From contig CM058239.1 in assembly GCA_030180135.1 (NCBI GenBank), positions 77,259,823-77,323,822 on the forward strand: a stretch of 64,000 nucleotides of DNA, written 5' to 3'. The notes beneath the pieces are model-generated. The model saw only the letters and a list, made by a program, of their open reading frames with translations, did not search any database and was not told where the DNA came from. A program made the position numbers and the translations under genes. This stretch comes from Orychophragmus violaceus (Eukaryota; Streptophyta; Magnoliopsida; Brassicales; Brassicaceae). Positions 11,255 to 21,456 of the stretch are shown here, piece by piece. Each line of letters starts with the position of its first letter. Positions within the stretch are counted from its first letter, which is position 1.

Positions 11255-11422
11255 GCTTTTGCGGAGTTCCTCTATTTCGGCAGGAAATTTATGCTGCAGC
11301 CACCCTCCAATCTTGTTTTGAACGTTTCATTTGGTAGACTTGTGCTTATTGCTTACACATTAAATGAGAAACAAGAAGAATATTCAGTGTTCCTCTCAAC
11401 TGATATTATTAAATTTCCTTAA
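11255..11422 (+). pseudogene. Terminal-exon-like fragment of unidentified gene
   Basis: A splice-acceptor-like TTCTCTTGCAG at 11244-11254 is followed by 55 open codons beginning AFAEFLYFGRKFMLQPPSN and ending STDIIKFP, then TAA. The composition is protein-like (balanced, good codon use) and unlike the surrounding AT-rich sequence. I do not recognise the family, and no upstream exon was found. It may be a captured or orphaned gene fragment. Confidence 0.4.
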
Positions 11423-11460
11423 CATGATAAGTTCGTATATATTCAAAAAAAGTATTAGAA

Positions 11461-11650
11461 CGCTGGTCAATGGTAGTCAAGGACAGAGTCAACGCCGGTC
11501 AATGGTAGTCAAGGACGGACTCAACGCCGACGGATTCTCGGTCAACGCTGGAGGTCTGATCAACCGGTCAGTCGTGGTCAACTCTGCAGTCAACGGTCAA
11601 ATTTGTGGGCCAACGGTCAACGGTCGGGTCAACCTTGGCCAACGGTTCGG
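11461..11650. repeat. Degenerate GGTCAACG-type repeat cluster
   Basis: About 190 bp with roughly 18 GTCAA/GTCAAC words at irregular 6-20-bp spacing (GGTCAATG, GTCAACGCC, GGTCAACGG). GTCAA is the complement of the TTGAC W-box core. It has locally higher GC than the surroundings. A similar TTGACCGGTCAG/GTCAACGG patch is near 27350-27380 at the end of a chromovirus-like LTR, so this may be an LTR fragment. Confidence 0.6.
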
Positions 11651-12040
11651 GATTGTGTAGGGTTCGTCGAGTTCATTGTTCAAGTCGTTTCCGGGTTGCA
11701 TCCGTCATCCGTAAATCACTGTGAGTTGGTATGTTCAGATTGTTTGTTGAATTAGGATAGATCGAGTCGGCATATAGATCCTGAAACATAAACCGTAGAG
11801 GGTCCTAGGAGTTAATACCCGGAATTGAATTTGGTAGAATGCAGTTAGGTTGATTAAATAAATAACTAGTTAGGATGATAAGATGCATGGCACGTTTAAA
11901 TTTCAACAAATGGCATGTTGATTGTGTGCGTAGATAGAATTGATTGGTGCAAGATTGTTTGATCGTTGGTTGATGCATTGCATATACAATGGCATGATTA
12001 GAAAAATATATGCATATATAATAATGTATTAAGAGATGAT
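11651..12040. other. Unassigned sequence before the MULE
   Basis: No gene. TG/AT-rich sequence resembling LTR leader sequence. It could be the left part of the LTR that continues at 25447 beyond the MULE. Confidence 0.35.
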
Positions 12041-12289
12041 GGGAATTGCTTAAAATACCCCACAAATTGATTCTAAAAAAATACCCCTGAAATTGAAAGA
12101 AATGCAAAATTGTCCCTTTGGGCTAAGGAAATTATTGTTATCCCCTTATGACCAAACAAAAAGGCGGATACCGCAATTACAATTATAACCTTCGCGCTGT
12201 GTCAGAATTCTATAGAGGTCTGATTATTTAGATTCTAATAGAAGTCTAAATGACTTTCTTCTATCAGAATTTTAGGAGAAGTCTGATAC

Positions 12290-14209
12290 AGAATAAATTA
12301 GTAAATTTAATTTTAAAATATAAAATAATATATTTGTCAAAACTTTTATATACCGAAATTAAATATAAACAATTTAGTAGTATATAAATTAAAATTTGAT
12401 AAATTTGAGTCAAATTAAACAATGTTATTTAAATTATGTTTTTATCCAAAAGACTTTAGACTTCTTGAAGAAGTCCGAAAAGATTAATTTAGTAAATTTA
12501 AATTTAAAAATAGTAAAAACCATATTTAAAAAAAAAAATTATACATAAATTAAATATAGATATTTGTGAATTATATAAATTAAATTTTGTAAAATTAAAA
12601 CGAATTAAAATATGTAAGGTGGTAGAGTAGGTTCTAAACCTCAAAACATGCTTTGTAATGGAACATTTACATATAACTTACATATAACTTTAGGGTTAGA
12701 TTCATTGTTTACCAAATTCACATTTGAAAATTTTATATTTTATATTTGTTTTATAATGTGCATATATTAACGAATTTGATATTTTCTAGGTGATTTGTTT
12801 AAATATTTTAACTTATAATGATAAATATTAGATTTAGGGTTTCTTAGAATTCTAGTAGAAGTCTGAAGGTTGGGGTTCGTCAGACTTCCATTCAACTTAA
12901 ATAAAAGAAATAAATAATTTTGAACCAAATATACTTTCAATGGTTAAATTTGACTAAAGTTTATGTAATTTTAATTTTTAGAGAAGCCTGACAGTTATTT
13001 ATGTTGGAAATTTAAATTAAAAAAAATTAAAAGTAATTTGATACAAATTTTTAAAATTAAATTAAAATTAGAATTATATAAACTTAAGTGAAATTTAACC
13101 TTTGAATGTATATTTGATTCAAAGCACCATGTAGCGTGATCTATGTTTGACATATGAAGTTGAATATCATGTTTTTATCTATAGGGTTAGATTGAGAGTT
13201 TGTGAATTTCTATTCATATTGTTACATTTACATATACTGGTTAGTTTGTGACTATGCTTAATGAGTTTTATGTTTTTTATAAGTTTTCAAAATAATATGA
13301 TGGTATTTAAGTAATAACTATCATATTTAGGGTATCTCAGACTTCCAGGTTAATCTGGTTCAAGTACATGATTTGTCAGACTTCCCGGAGAAGTCTGACT
13401 AAATTTAAATAAGTTACCGTACTTGGAAATTTACCCCTATATATAAACGAAAGTTACCGATCCTAATTTTTAAAATACATTATAAATTTTCTCTCTCTAA
13501 AATGGAAACTCTCTCTCTCTAAACACTCTCAAATTCTCTCAAAACTCTTTGGAAACCCTCGTCGCCAATGCCACTGCCACCACTGTTGTCATCTTCTTTA
13601 TTCTTGTAATTACCTCTCCTTTTTCTGCAAATATTTTAGATATATATGAAAGAAGTCATTTTTCAATGATCTTTGTCTAGATCTAAACAAAAAGATGGGT
13701 TTTTATTTTTTTTTCCCATTTTAGATATATACGAAAATGTATACTTCTCTACGAAAGGAATTCTTCTCATTTTTGATACATAAATTATATACTTCTTTTT
13801 TTAGATCTATACGATTTTGAGTCATTTTCGTATGTTCTTTCTTAAATCTAAACAAGAATATGAATTTTTTTTTATTTTTTCGTTTTAGAACTTAACATAA
13901 GACTTCTGGTTAGATGTACGCAAAAAATGGATTTTTAAAGATTGATTTTATAATTTTCCCATCTAGATCTAAATGGTATTTATTAATCTGAATCTTTTGG
14001 CAAACAAAAGATCTAGGTATGATATGGATTTTGATCCTTGGTTGGAGACTTCTTTGCTACTAATGTCTTCGATACACTCAATAAGAAGTTTAAAATTTAC
14101 TTGTTCTGGATTAGACTCAATTAGAAGTCTGAAATTGGATTTTTTTTTAATTAGACTCTATTAGAAGTCTGAAATTAGACTTCTTTCGCAATTGTTTTAT
14201 GGTACACAG
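12290..14209. other. AT-rich MULE left arm
   Basis: Very AT-rich, with no long frame. It holds several copies of the palindrome family. Near 13490-13610 a CT-rich 5'-UTR-like stretch precedes an ATG (MPLPPLLSSSLFL, from 13568) that could be a relic first exon of the downstream GRF gene. Confidence 0.5.
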
Positions 14210-14831
14210 GATAGGACGATTCAGTCACCTTCCAACGTCGAGTAGTAGTTCATACTCGAGTATCAGTTCCACAACTCGAGAACGATCTTGTTCATGCCGT
14301 TGATTCCCCAAGAAATGTTTCTGCGGGCTGGACCTTGTTATGTGAACATCCACTACTGCCGATAATCCGAGAAGAAGATTCTTTGGATGTCGTAACTGGG
14401 ATATAATGGCCTTTCTCTGTTATGTCGCCATTTTTTTTACTTATTCGTGCTTATATTTGGAATCTGAATATGATTGTATATTTGAAATATGGCTGTATAG
14501 GATGGTGGCTACCATATAATGAAGTGGTGGGATGAGGCTCTGATGGAGGAGTTTAACGAGTAAAGCTGTTTGTGGACCAACATGGTGAACAAATTGATCA
14601 CGTCTTCTTTTCCTATGGTGAAATGAGCTTGTTACCACGTTGCACAATGACCTCAAGATAATGCAAGAAGAGATAGCCCAATTAGAAAAGCTGTTGACTG
14701 AGAAGCCATCTAACGAAATGAAGGGTGGCGTCAAGTTGGAGTATATGATGTTCGCTGGTGCAATTATTATCGTCCCGAACATCTATATTTGTGTTGGTAA
14801 TTGTAATATGTTAGCCCTATATAACAAATAA
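14210..14831 (+). pseudogene. zf-GRF protein relic (MULE cargo)
   Basis: After an acceptor-like ACACAG at 14204-14209, one frame reads a serine-rich lead (SSSSSYSSISSTTRERS), then FPKKCFCGLDLVM and TSTTADNPRRRFFGCRNWD, the CxC...C pattern of a GRF zinc finger (14291-14400). A probable intron ends at 14500. The next exon starts DGGYHIMKWWDEALMEEFNE, then a coiled-coil segment (HNDLKIMQEEIAQLEKLL) and a hydrophobic tail (MMFAGAIIIVPNIYICV) that could be a membrane anchor, ending at TAA 14829-14831. This finger-coil-hydrophobic-tail layout is typical of plant GRF proteins spread by transposons. In-frame stops (TGA at about 14286 and in VM*TS, TAA after EEFNE) break it. Confidence 0.75.
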
Positions 14832-15340
14832 CAATTTTATGTATTGTAATACGAAATTTCATTATGCGAATTGTCCTATTTTAAGCTACTAAAATACTCG
14901 GTCGTCAGACTTCATGTGAAGTCTGAAAATACTCTTTTGTCAGACTCCATATGATGTCTAAAATTACCAAATTTTAGTACTTTCACAATTAGCATTTAAA
15001 ACTGTCAGACTGCATACAATGTCTGATTAAAAACTATGTTGTCAGACTTCATATGAAATCTGAAATTACAAAAAATTTGTAACCTCCTTAGTTAAAATGA
15101 GCGGCAATTTTTTGTGTGTAAATTACACGAAAAATACGCGGCAAATTTGTAAAAGGGAGATGAAAAATGCGCGGCAGAACCGCCTGTTGTAAAACCGTCA
15201 TTTTTAACTGCCCCTTATGACCCATATATAAAAAAAAAATTTATCCTTGTTTTTACAGTTACCAAGGAAAGAAAATTAAAAAACTGATTCTCTCTCAAAG
15301 CCACTGAACCGACATCTTCAACTTGTTCGTCATCTGGTTT

Positions 15341-15990
15341 CCAGATATGGTTTCTCTCCCTCCACCGTTGTCCTTCGACGGTAAGATTCATCGACTCCTC
15401 TTTTCGTCTGTATACTTAGCATAACTATTAGTAGCCAGACTGCATATGGTGTCTGACTATAGTACTCAGACTGCAAATGGAGTCTGGCTAGTAGTACTCA
15501 TACTGTAAATAGTGTCTTACTTTTTTCTCGTACATGCGCTGCGCTTTTCTTTTTTAAATTCCAGATCTTGTTTCTCTCCCGTCGTTGTCATTCGACGGTA
15601 AGATTCATCGACTCCTCTTTTCGTCTATATACTTAACATAACTATTAGTAGCCAGGCGGAAAATGATGTCTGACTATAGCACTCATACTGAAAATGGAGT
15701 CTGGCTAGTAGTACTCAGACTGCAGATAGTGTCTTACTTTTTTCTCGTACTTGCGCTGAGCTTTTGTTTTTTAAAATTCCAGATCTGGTTTCTCTCTCCT
15801 CCGTCGTTGTCCTTCGACGGTAAGATTCATCGACTCCTCTTTTCGTCTGTATACTTAGCATAACTATTAGTAGCCAGACGGCAAGTGATGTCTGACTATA
15901 GTACTTAAGACTGAAAATGGATTCTGGATAGTAGTTATCAGACTGCATATTCATTCTGACTATGATTTGGTTGGTTGTTGTTGCAGGTTT
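15341..15990 (+). repeat. Three tandem ~220-bp units containing a first exon
   Basis: Units start at 15341, 15561 and 15779 (CCAGAT...GTTTCTCTC...TTCGACGGTAAGATTC). Each holds a short exon-like stretch, a GACG/GTAAGA donor and several palindrome copies. Only unit 1 has an ATG (ATGGTTTCTCTCC at 15347). The third unit runs into the acceptor TTGTTGTTGCAG before the Ulp1 gene body at 15987. Confidence 0.85.
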
Positions 15991-17972
15991 TCATTACGGC
16001 AGAGCATGAATTCCCACAAAGGATGTTCACACCCGTTTATGAGCCTATTTCGGATAAAAGCATACACTACTTCAGCGGTAGGAGAGATCTGATTGATGAT
16101 CTTAAACTAGTGTTGTTGCCGGAAGAATGGCAAGAGCTCCTCGATTCAAACTTTGGGATTTTTTTGAGATTCCATGACCTGCACTTCAAATGGTGTTCGA
16201 GGAAGGTGCACTACATTCTCTGTCTGCAGTTAGATTGCAAGAAGAAGTATGAGATATTGTCTCTTCTCGCCGTTCAGCCAGCTAGGTTTTCCCTGAATGA
16301 GTTTGAAGACATAACCAAACTCAACTGCGACTATGTCGATAATCTGGAGTACCCTGAAGTTGAGTGTACAGACCCGATGAGAGTAATGTGAGAGCTTCTT
16401 GGGGTGAATTTTGAGTTAGGCCCAAGTTATTTTTTATTACATGATGCTTGTAAGAGATGTGGTGGTTGGGAACCACAAAAACGAACTTGGTTGGGCTATC
16501 TAGCAATCTATGTATCCTTCATTGAGGCTCAACACTGAAGAACTGCCACAAGGGCTGACATTACTAAGTTATTGCTGGTTCCAGGAGCGTTACAATCATA
16601 TCCATGGGGAAGATTGGCCTTTAAGGATGCAAACAAAAAGCTCGTAGATGGCAAAAATCATCACATTGTAGATTTCGCTTAGATCTTGAACATTTGGGTA
16701 TATTGGACATGTCCCACGATGGCTATAACTTATGTAGAGCCCTAACTGAATGACCCAACCCCACCACTGCTGGCGTGCCAAGGATCAAGGAGTCAGCCGA
16801 AATTCGACGAAACCTTACGCAAAAAGGTAATTCTTAGAATTTATTTGAAATCTGAAATATTTTACCCAGACTGAATATGAAGTTTGGCGTTATGTACCAG
16901 ACAGAATATGAAGTCTGACTTTGTGTATATCAGACTGAAAATGAAGTCTGACTTTATGTATATCATACTGAAATTGAAGTTTGATATATTGTTCCCAGAC
17001 TGAATATGATGTATGACGTTGTGATTTTCTACATGCTTATATTCATATTGCGATGTGACTTGTAACTTGCAGTCCCGCGTCAATAACTTCGTATTCAAAA
17101 TTTTTTATGACATGTTCCCCGAGTGGGACAATGATGATGAAGAGGATGAGAAAGTTGAGAACATTGTGAAAGCAATGCAGGGACAGTTTGGGACTACCCC
17201 TTGGAGGTGGAGTTCTAAAAACTGGAAAAATGAATATGTGTTCAGGATCAAAGATGCCGGTTTTGTTAAGCTTGAGGCTGTTAAGTCTGAGGATGTGTAG
17301 GCTGAGGTGGGACAGAAAAAGGGAAATGGATTGGGAGTTAAGAGGAAGTTGTACATTTTGCCAAATGATGATAAAGATGAGGAAGGAGAGGTTTTTAATA
17401 AGAAATCTAGATCAGGTAGGGCTGCCCCGGCGCATGGTGATGTTATTCAAATGATTGAGGGTTTGAAATAATCATTTAAAACTCAGATTAATTCATTAGA
17501 AGATGATGTTAATGACGATTTTCGTCTGATGGGAATCAGGATGGATGATCTTAGAAAATATTAAGGATTTGAAGGGAGAAAGAACCAAGGATGATGGTGA
17601 TGAGAAGAAGAAAAATGTTAGAGTTGAGAAGGGAAATGAGAAGAAGAAAGCTGCTACTGGAGGGAAGGGAAATGAGAAGAAGAAGAAAGCTGCTAGTGGT
17701 GTGGTTGGTGATGTGAAGAATTCTGAAGGTGATGAGGATGAATATGATCAAGCTGTAGATCTTGAGGATGAAGATGATCAAGTTGTAGATCTTGAGGACG
17801 AAGATGAAGTGACTGTTGCTGCTGGTGATGAAGAGGAAGGAAAAAAAGAAAAGGAAAACGGCTTCGTGGAACCTGAAGGCTACAAAAAGTGTTATTAAAT
17901 ATGAAGAATAAGGATCACGTTGTTGATACTGAAGCTTAACCTGCAGGGAGAGGGACTGCAAAGGAAGTGGTG

Positions 17973-17980
17973 GTTGCAGT
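17973..17980. repeat. 8-bp target duplication, left, of hAT-like element
   Basis: GTTGCAGT, matched by GTTGCAGC at 19318-19325. Eight bp is diagnostic of hAT-superfamily insertion. Confidence 0.8.
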
Positions 17981-19317
17981 TAGGGATGTTGTGGTGGGTA
18001 AAAATACCCTATCCTACCCTAATTTTGTGGGTACCCCTACTCATTAGGAACCTTATTCTAAAAACCCTATATATATCTTATACCCTCTAGGGTAACCCAA
18101 ACAAAATCTTATAGCTTTAGGATTATCCACGGGTATCCTAACTTTTATGCATACAATATTAATAATTTATAACTATTATTTTTAAACTAAATTTCAGTTA
18201 AATAAATGAACTAATTTTACAAAATTAAAAAATATATTAAGAATTTTACATTTCTGGCGGCAAAAAGAATTTTACGTTTTTTGCGGGAAAACAGAATCTT
18301 ACGTTTTTGTCAGGAAAACATAATTTTACGTTTTGGAGGGAAAACAGAATCTTACGTTTTTGGCGGGAAAACAGATTTTTGTGATATTTTAGCGGGAAAT
18401 GGATTTTTTAGTTTTTGGTGGGAAAACGGGATCTTACGTTGGCATGAAAACATAATTTTACGTTTTTGGCAAGAAAACAGTATCTTACATTTTTGGCGGA
18501 AAACAAATTTTTACTTTTGGCGGGAAAACGGAATCTTACGTTTTTGGCGGGAAAACATGTTTTACGTTTTTGGCAGGAAACATATTTTTATATTTTTGGC
18601 GGGAAAACGGAATCTTACGTTTTTGGCTTGAAAACATAATTTTACGTTTTTGGCGGGAAAAGATAATCTTAGTTTTTTTGCGGGAAAATAGATTTTTATG
18701 TTTTTGGCGGGAAACGGATTTTTACTTTTTTGCGGGAAAACGGATTTTACTTTTTTGGCGGGAAAATAGAGTTTTACGTTTTCGGCGGGAAAGCGAAATT
18801 TTACGTTTTTGGCGGGAAAGCCAAATTTTACGTTTTTGGCGGGAGAACGAATTTTACGTTTTTGGCTGGTAAACGGATTTCTACGTTTTTAGCGGGAAAC
18901 CAAAAGTTTACGTTTTTGGCGAAAAAATGAGATTTTACGTTTTTGGCGGGAAAACAAAAAATTTTGCGTTTTGTGCGAAAAACAGTATTTTACATTTTTT
19001 AGCGTGAAAATAGAATCTTAAATTTATCTAATTTTATTTCAAAGTTAAAATAATCAAATATTATTTTGTAGTTTTTAAATTATTAATAATTATAAATAGT
19101 TTATTATAAAGATATTTCGTGAGTATTTGTGTAATTGACAAAAACTCATGGGTACCCTAAACCATATAAGATAAACCCTTTTTGAACTCATACAAAAAGG
19201 GTACCCACCCATTTTGAACCCTTTTCTTTTTTTCACTAAAAGAGTAAGGTTTTGGGTTTGAATTTTGTTAAGGGTTTAGGCTACCCTATGGGTAATTACC
19301 CTAATTTAACATCCCTA
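17981..19317. mobile_element. Non-autonomous hAT-like element inside Ulp1 exon
   Basis: Ends TAGGGATGTT (17981) and AACATCCCTA (to 19317) are inverted repeats. The flanks GTTGCAGT (17973-17980) and GTTGCAGC (19318-19325) are an 8-bp target duplication with one mismatch. Removing the insert and one flank restores the Ulp1 reading frame across the junction (EVVVA then AKPIVP). Subterminal regions carry many GGGTA/TACCC words on both sides. It codes for nothing; the centre is a minisatellite. Confidence 0.88.
18250..19012. repeat. ~29-copy, 26-27-bp minisatellite carrying E2F-like sites
   Basis: Tandem units of the form ACGTTTTTGGCGGGAAAACA plus a short AT-rich part. Units begin about every 26-27 bp. 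At least nine keep the exact core TTGGCGGGAAA (for example at about 18360, 18516, 18544, 18597, 18651, 18705, 18756, 18809, 18943); others carry one or two changes (GGTGGGAAA, AGCGGGAAA, GGCAGGAAA). TTTGGCGGGAAA is a canonical E2F-binding sequence. Confidence 0.9.
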
Positions 19318-21020
19318 GTTGCAGCCAAACCTATCGTGCCGGCTAAGGCCGACAAACAGGCTGCGGCTGATGATGTGGTTAGTCTCCAAATTGATTATAC
19401 TCTGAATGCAAATAAGGAAAAGAAAGATAAGCTTAAGAGAAGTACTAGACTTGTGAAGAAAGCCTTTAAGGAGAAGTAGACATGTTAGAAGTATGAATAT
19501 TGTTGTTTGTAAAAACATGAACATAACCGCATTTCTTTTTTTCCCATTGATCTTGTGTTTGTTGTGAACATGGATTCCTCGAATTAGTCTTATATTTCAG
19601 TATGACGGTGGTTTGATTTTAAATTAGCATTCAGAATATCCCAGACTTCCACAGAAGTCTTATATCAAACTTCCACAGAAGACTGATGGTGATGTATTTT
19701 AGTTATTAGACTTTTATTGCAGTCAAACTTTATGTTTAACACGGGTTGTAAAATTGTATATGCAAAGTAGTATCGGGGGCAGAGATCCGAGTGTTATATG
19801 CAGAGTAGTATCAGGAGGTTGAAACAAGACACTAAGCAGGAAGCATCTGAAGCGTATATTCATGCGAAGACAAAAGAGTTTAAACAGAAGGAGAAGGTGA
19901 AGACTCCAGTTAAACCTATTGTCCACGCACATATTACACTGAGATATGACCCTTGTGCTGCTCTAACCAAGATCCAAGTGCATGTACTTAATGATTATAA
20001 CAAAAGACATATGTATGTCTTAACACTCTACCTATAGTAAGCTGTATAATGTATTTTATTACTCGATGTCTAACAAGCGTATTGTTCTTTGTAGTGGTTA
20101 TCTACAGAGGACAGTGAACTTATTTATCACTCCAATGCTATTATGATCTGCGCACTGCCAAGGAATGGCTGCATGACACGGTCAGTATACTTCATCTCTA
20201 TATGGGTCAGTTTTTAGACTTCCCTTGCAATCTGGTTGTAGATTCAGAATTTTGTGGCAGTCTGGTTGTGAATTCAGACTTTTATTGCAGTCTGGTTTTA
20301 TATTCGGACTTGCGTAGCAGTCTGGTTGTGATTAATTTTTATAAATACATTAACACATTCTTGGCTGAATACAACAAATTGATTTGTTGTGGCTTCGCCA
20401 ACACAACCATATGAATGGTTCAGGAGCGAGAGATTGTGCTTCATTGACACATTCCTTTGTGCATTGTGGTGTCAACACTATCCAGATTTTTTGAAGAGCG
20501 GTGCAGAAGAGAATAGTTTAGCCACAACTAGAAGGCTGTCTCCTGGTGTTTAGGATTACCATACTGGTCATCTACCCTTATTCTGCAAATCAATGAAGCC
20601 TTGGGGGCTGGAAATTGATCATATCTACACTGCATTGCACATTGGCGGATGTCATTGGGTAGCAATTATGATTTCTATCCTGGATAGGCACGTAACATGT
20701 TGGGACAAGATCCTTGGACCATATATGATGAGTTGGTAGGAGCGGCATTGGCACTTATCTGTGAGATGTTTCCTTACGTGCTGCACATATTGGCCCCAAC
20801 TAATGATAAGTGGTTTTTTCCCTTTGATCGATACACCTACACGATTGTTATCAGGGAAGATCTTCCCCAAAACAAGCAATCAAGTGACTGTGGAGTGTAT
20901 TGCTTGAATTTCATTGAGTTCCATTCACTTGGAATGGCGTTTCCAAAGTATTTTAGTGCTAAGAACATCAGTAAAATCAGGGACATGCTGGCTTACGACA
21001 TAATGACTGAATTCGGGTGA

Positions 21021-21456
21021 ACAGTTGAAAAGAAACGTGGCGAGTATGAGTTGCTAGACATCTACGATGGTAAATAGAGTTCCCCAATATCTTTTGAATT
21101 CCCGAAACAATGGATTTCTTGCATATATTTATCTTTTGTATATATAAGAAAAACTCATCCATCTTTTGGCTTAATTTTGCGGGAATGTTTTGTCATGGAA
21201 GTTCTAGAGTGTTGGGAATATATGTAAGGTATTTGGGTATATGTAGGGTATTTAGGTGTTATGTAACAAACTCATGACTTGTTCTTAGTTATGTTTATGT
21301 GCTACTACGCTTCATGAAACAGAACCCAAACAATTGAGACAACAAGTTTCAATATCAGACTTCTCAAATACATCCACTACTACATAGAACTTCACTAAAC
21401 CCTAAAACATATCAGACTTCACTGAAACCCTAAAACATATCAGACTTCAACCATTT
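21021..21456. other. Gap between convergent Ulp1 and MURA genes
   Basis: 3' flanks of the two convergent cargo genes. Contains CAGACTTC half-sites of the palindrome family near 21356, 21411 and 21439; no gene seen. Confidence 0.6.

Larger units (their letters stand above)
15987..21020 (+). pseudogene. DUF1985/Ulp1-like cysteine protease gene, split by a hAT-like insertion
   Basis: The N-terminal part (15987-16391 and on, with stops) matches DUF1985 (FPQRMFTPVYEP, LLPEEWQELLDSNFGIFLRF, YEILSLLAVQPARFSL). A middle exon (17074-17300) follows, then an acid/lysine-rich linker (17590-17870). The C-terminus has the Ulp1 (C48) catalytic layout: His in GGCHWVAIMI (codon 20653), Asp in TCWDKILG (20704), then Q-SSDCGVYC with Cys at 20889. 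The family cleaves SUMO-like modifiers. Frameshifts (His/Asp and Cys are in different frames), in-frame stops and a 1.34-kb insertion at 17981-19317 inactivate it. Introns are rich in the palindrome family. Confidence 0.85.

Noticed and set aside
17551..17961. 136-codon minus-strand frame rich in Phe/Leu/Ile
   Set aside because: Antisense of the Glu/Lys/Asp-rich linker of the Ulp1 gene, which explains its composition.
18281..18930. Open frames of ~100 residues with repeated FYVFGGK-like words
   Set aside because: They are translations of the 26-27-bp minisatellite in several frames, without a gene context; not proteins.
18250..19012. CRISPR-like spacing of repeats
   Set aside because: Units are contiguous with no unique spacers, in plant nuclear DNA inside a hAT-like element; a minisatellite, not CRISPR.
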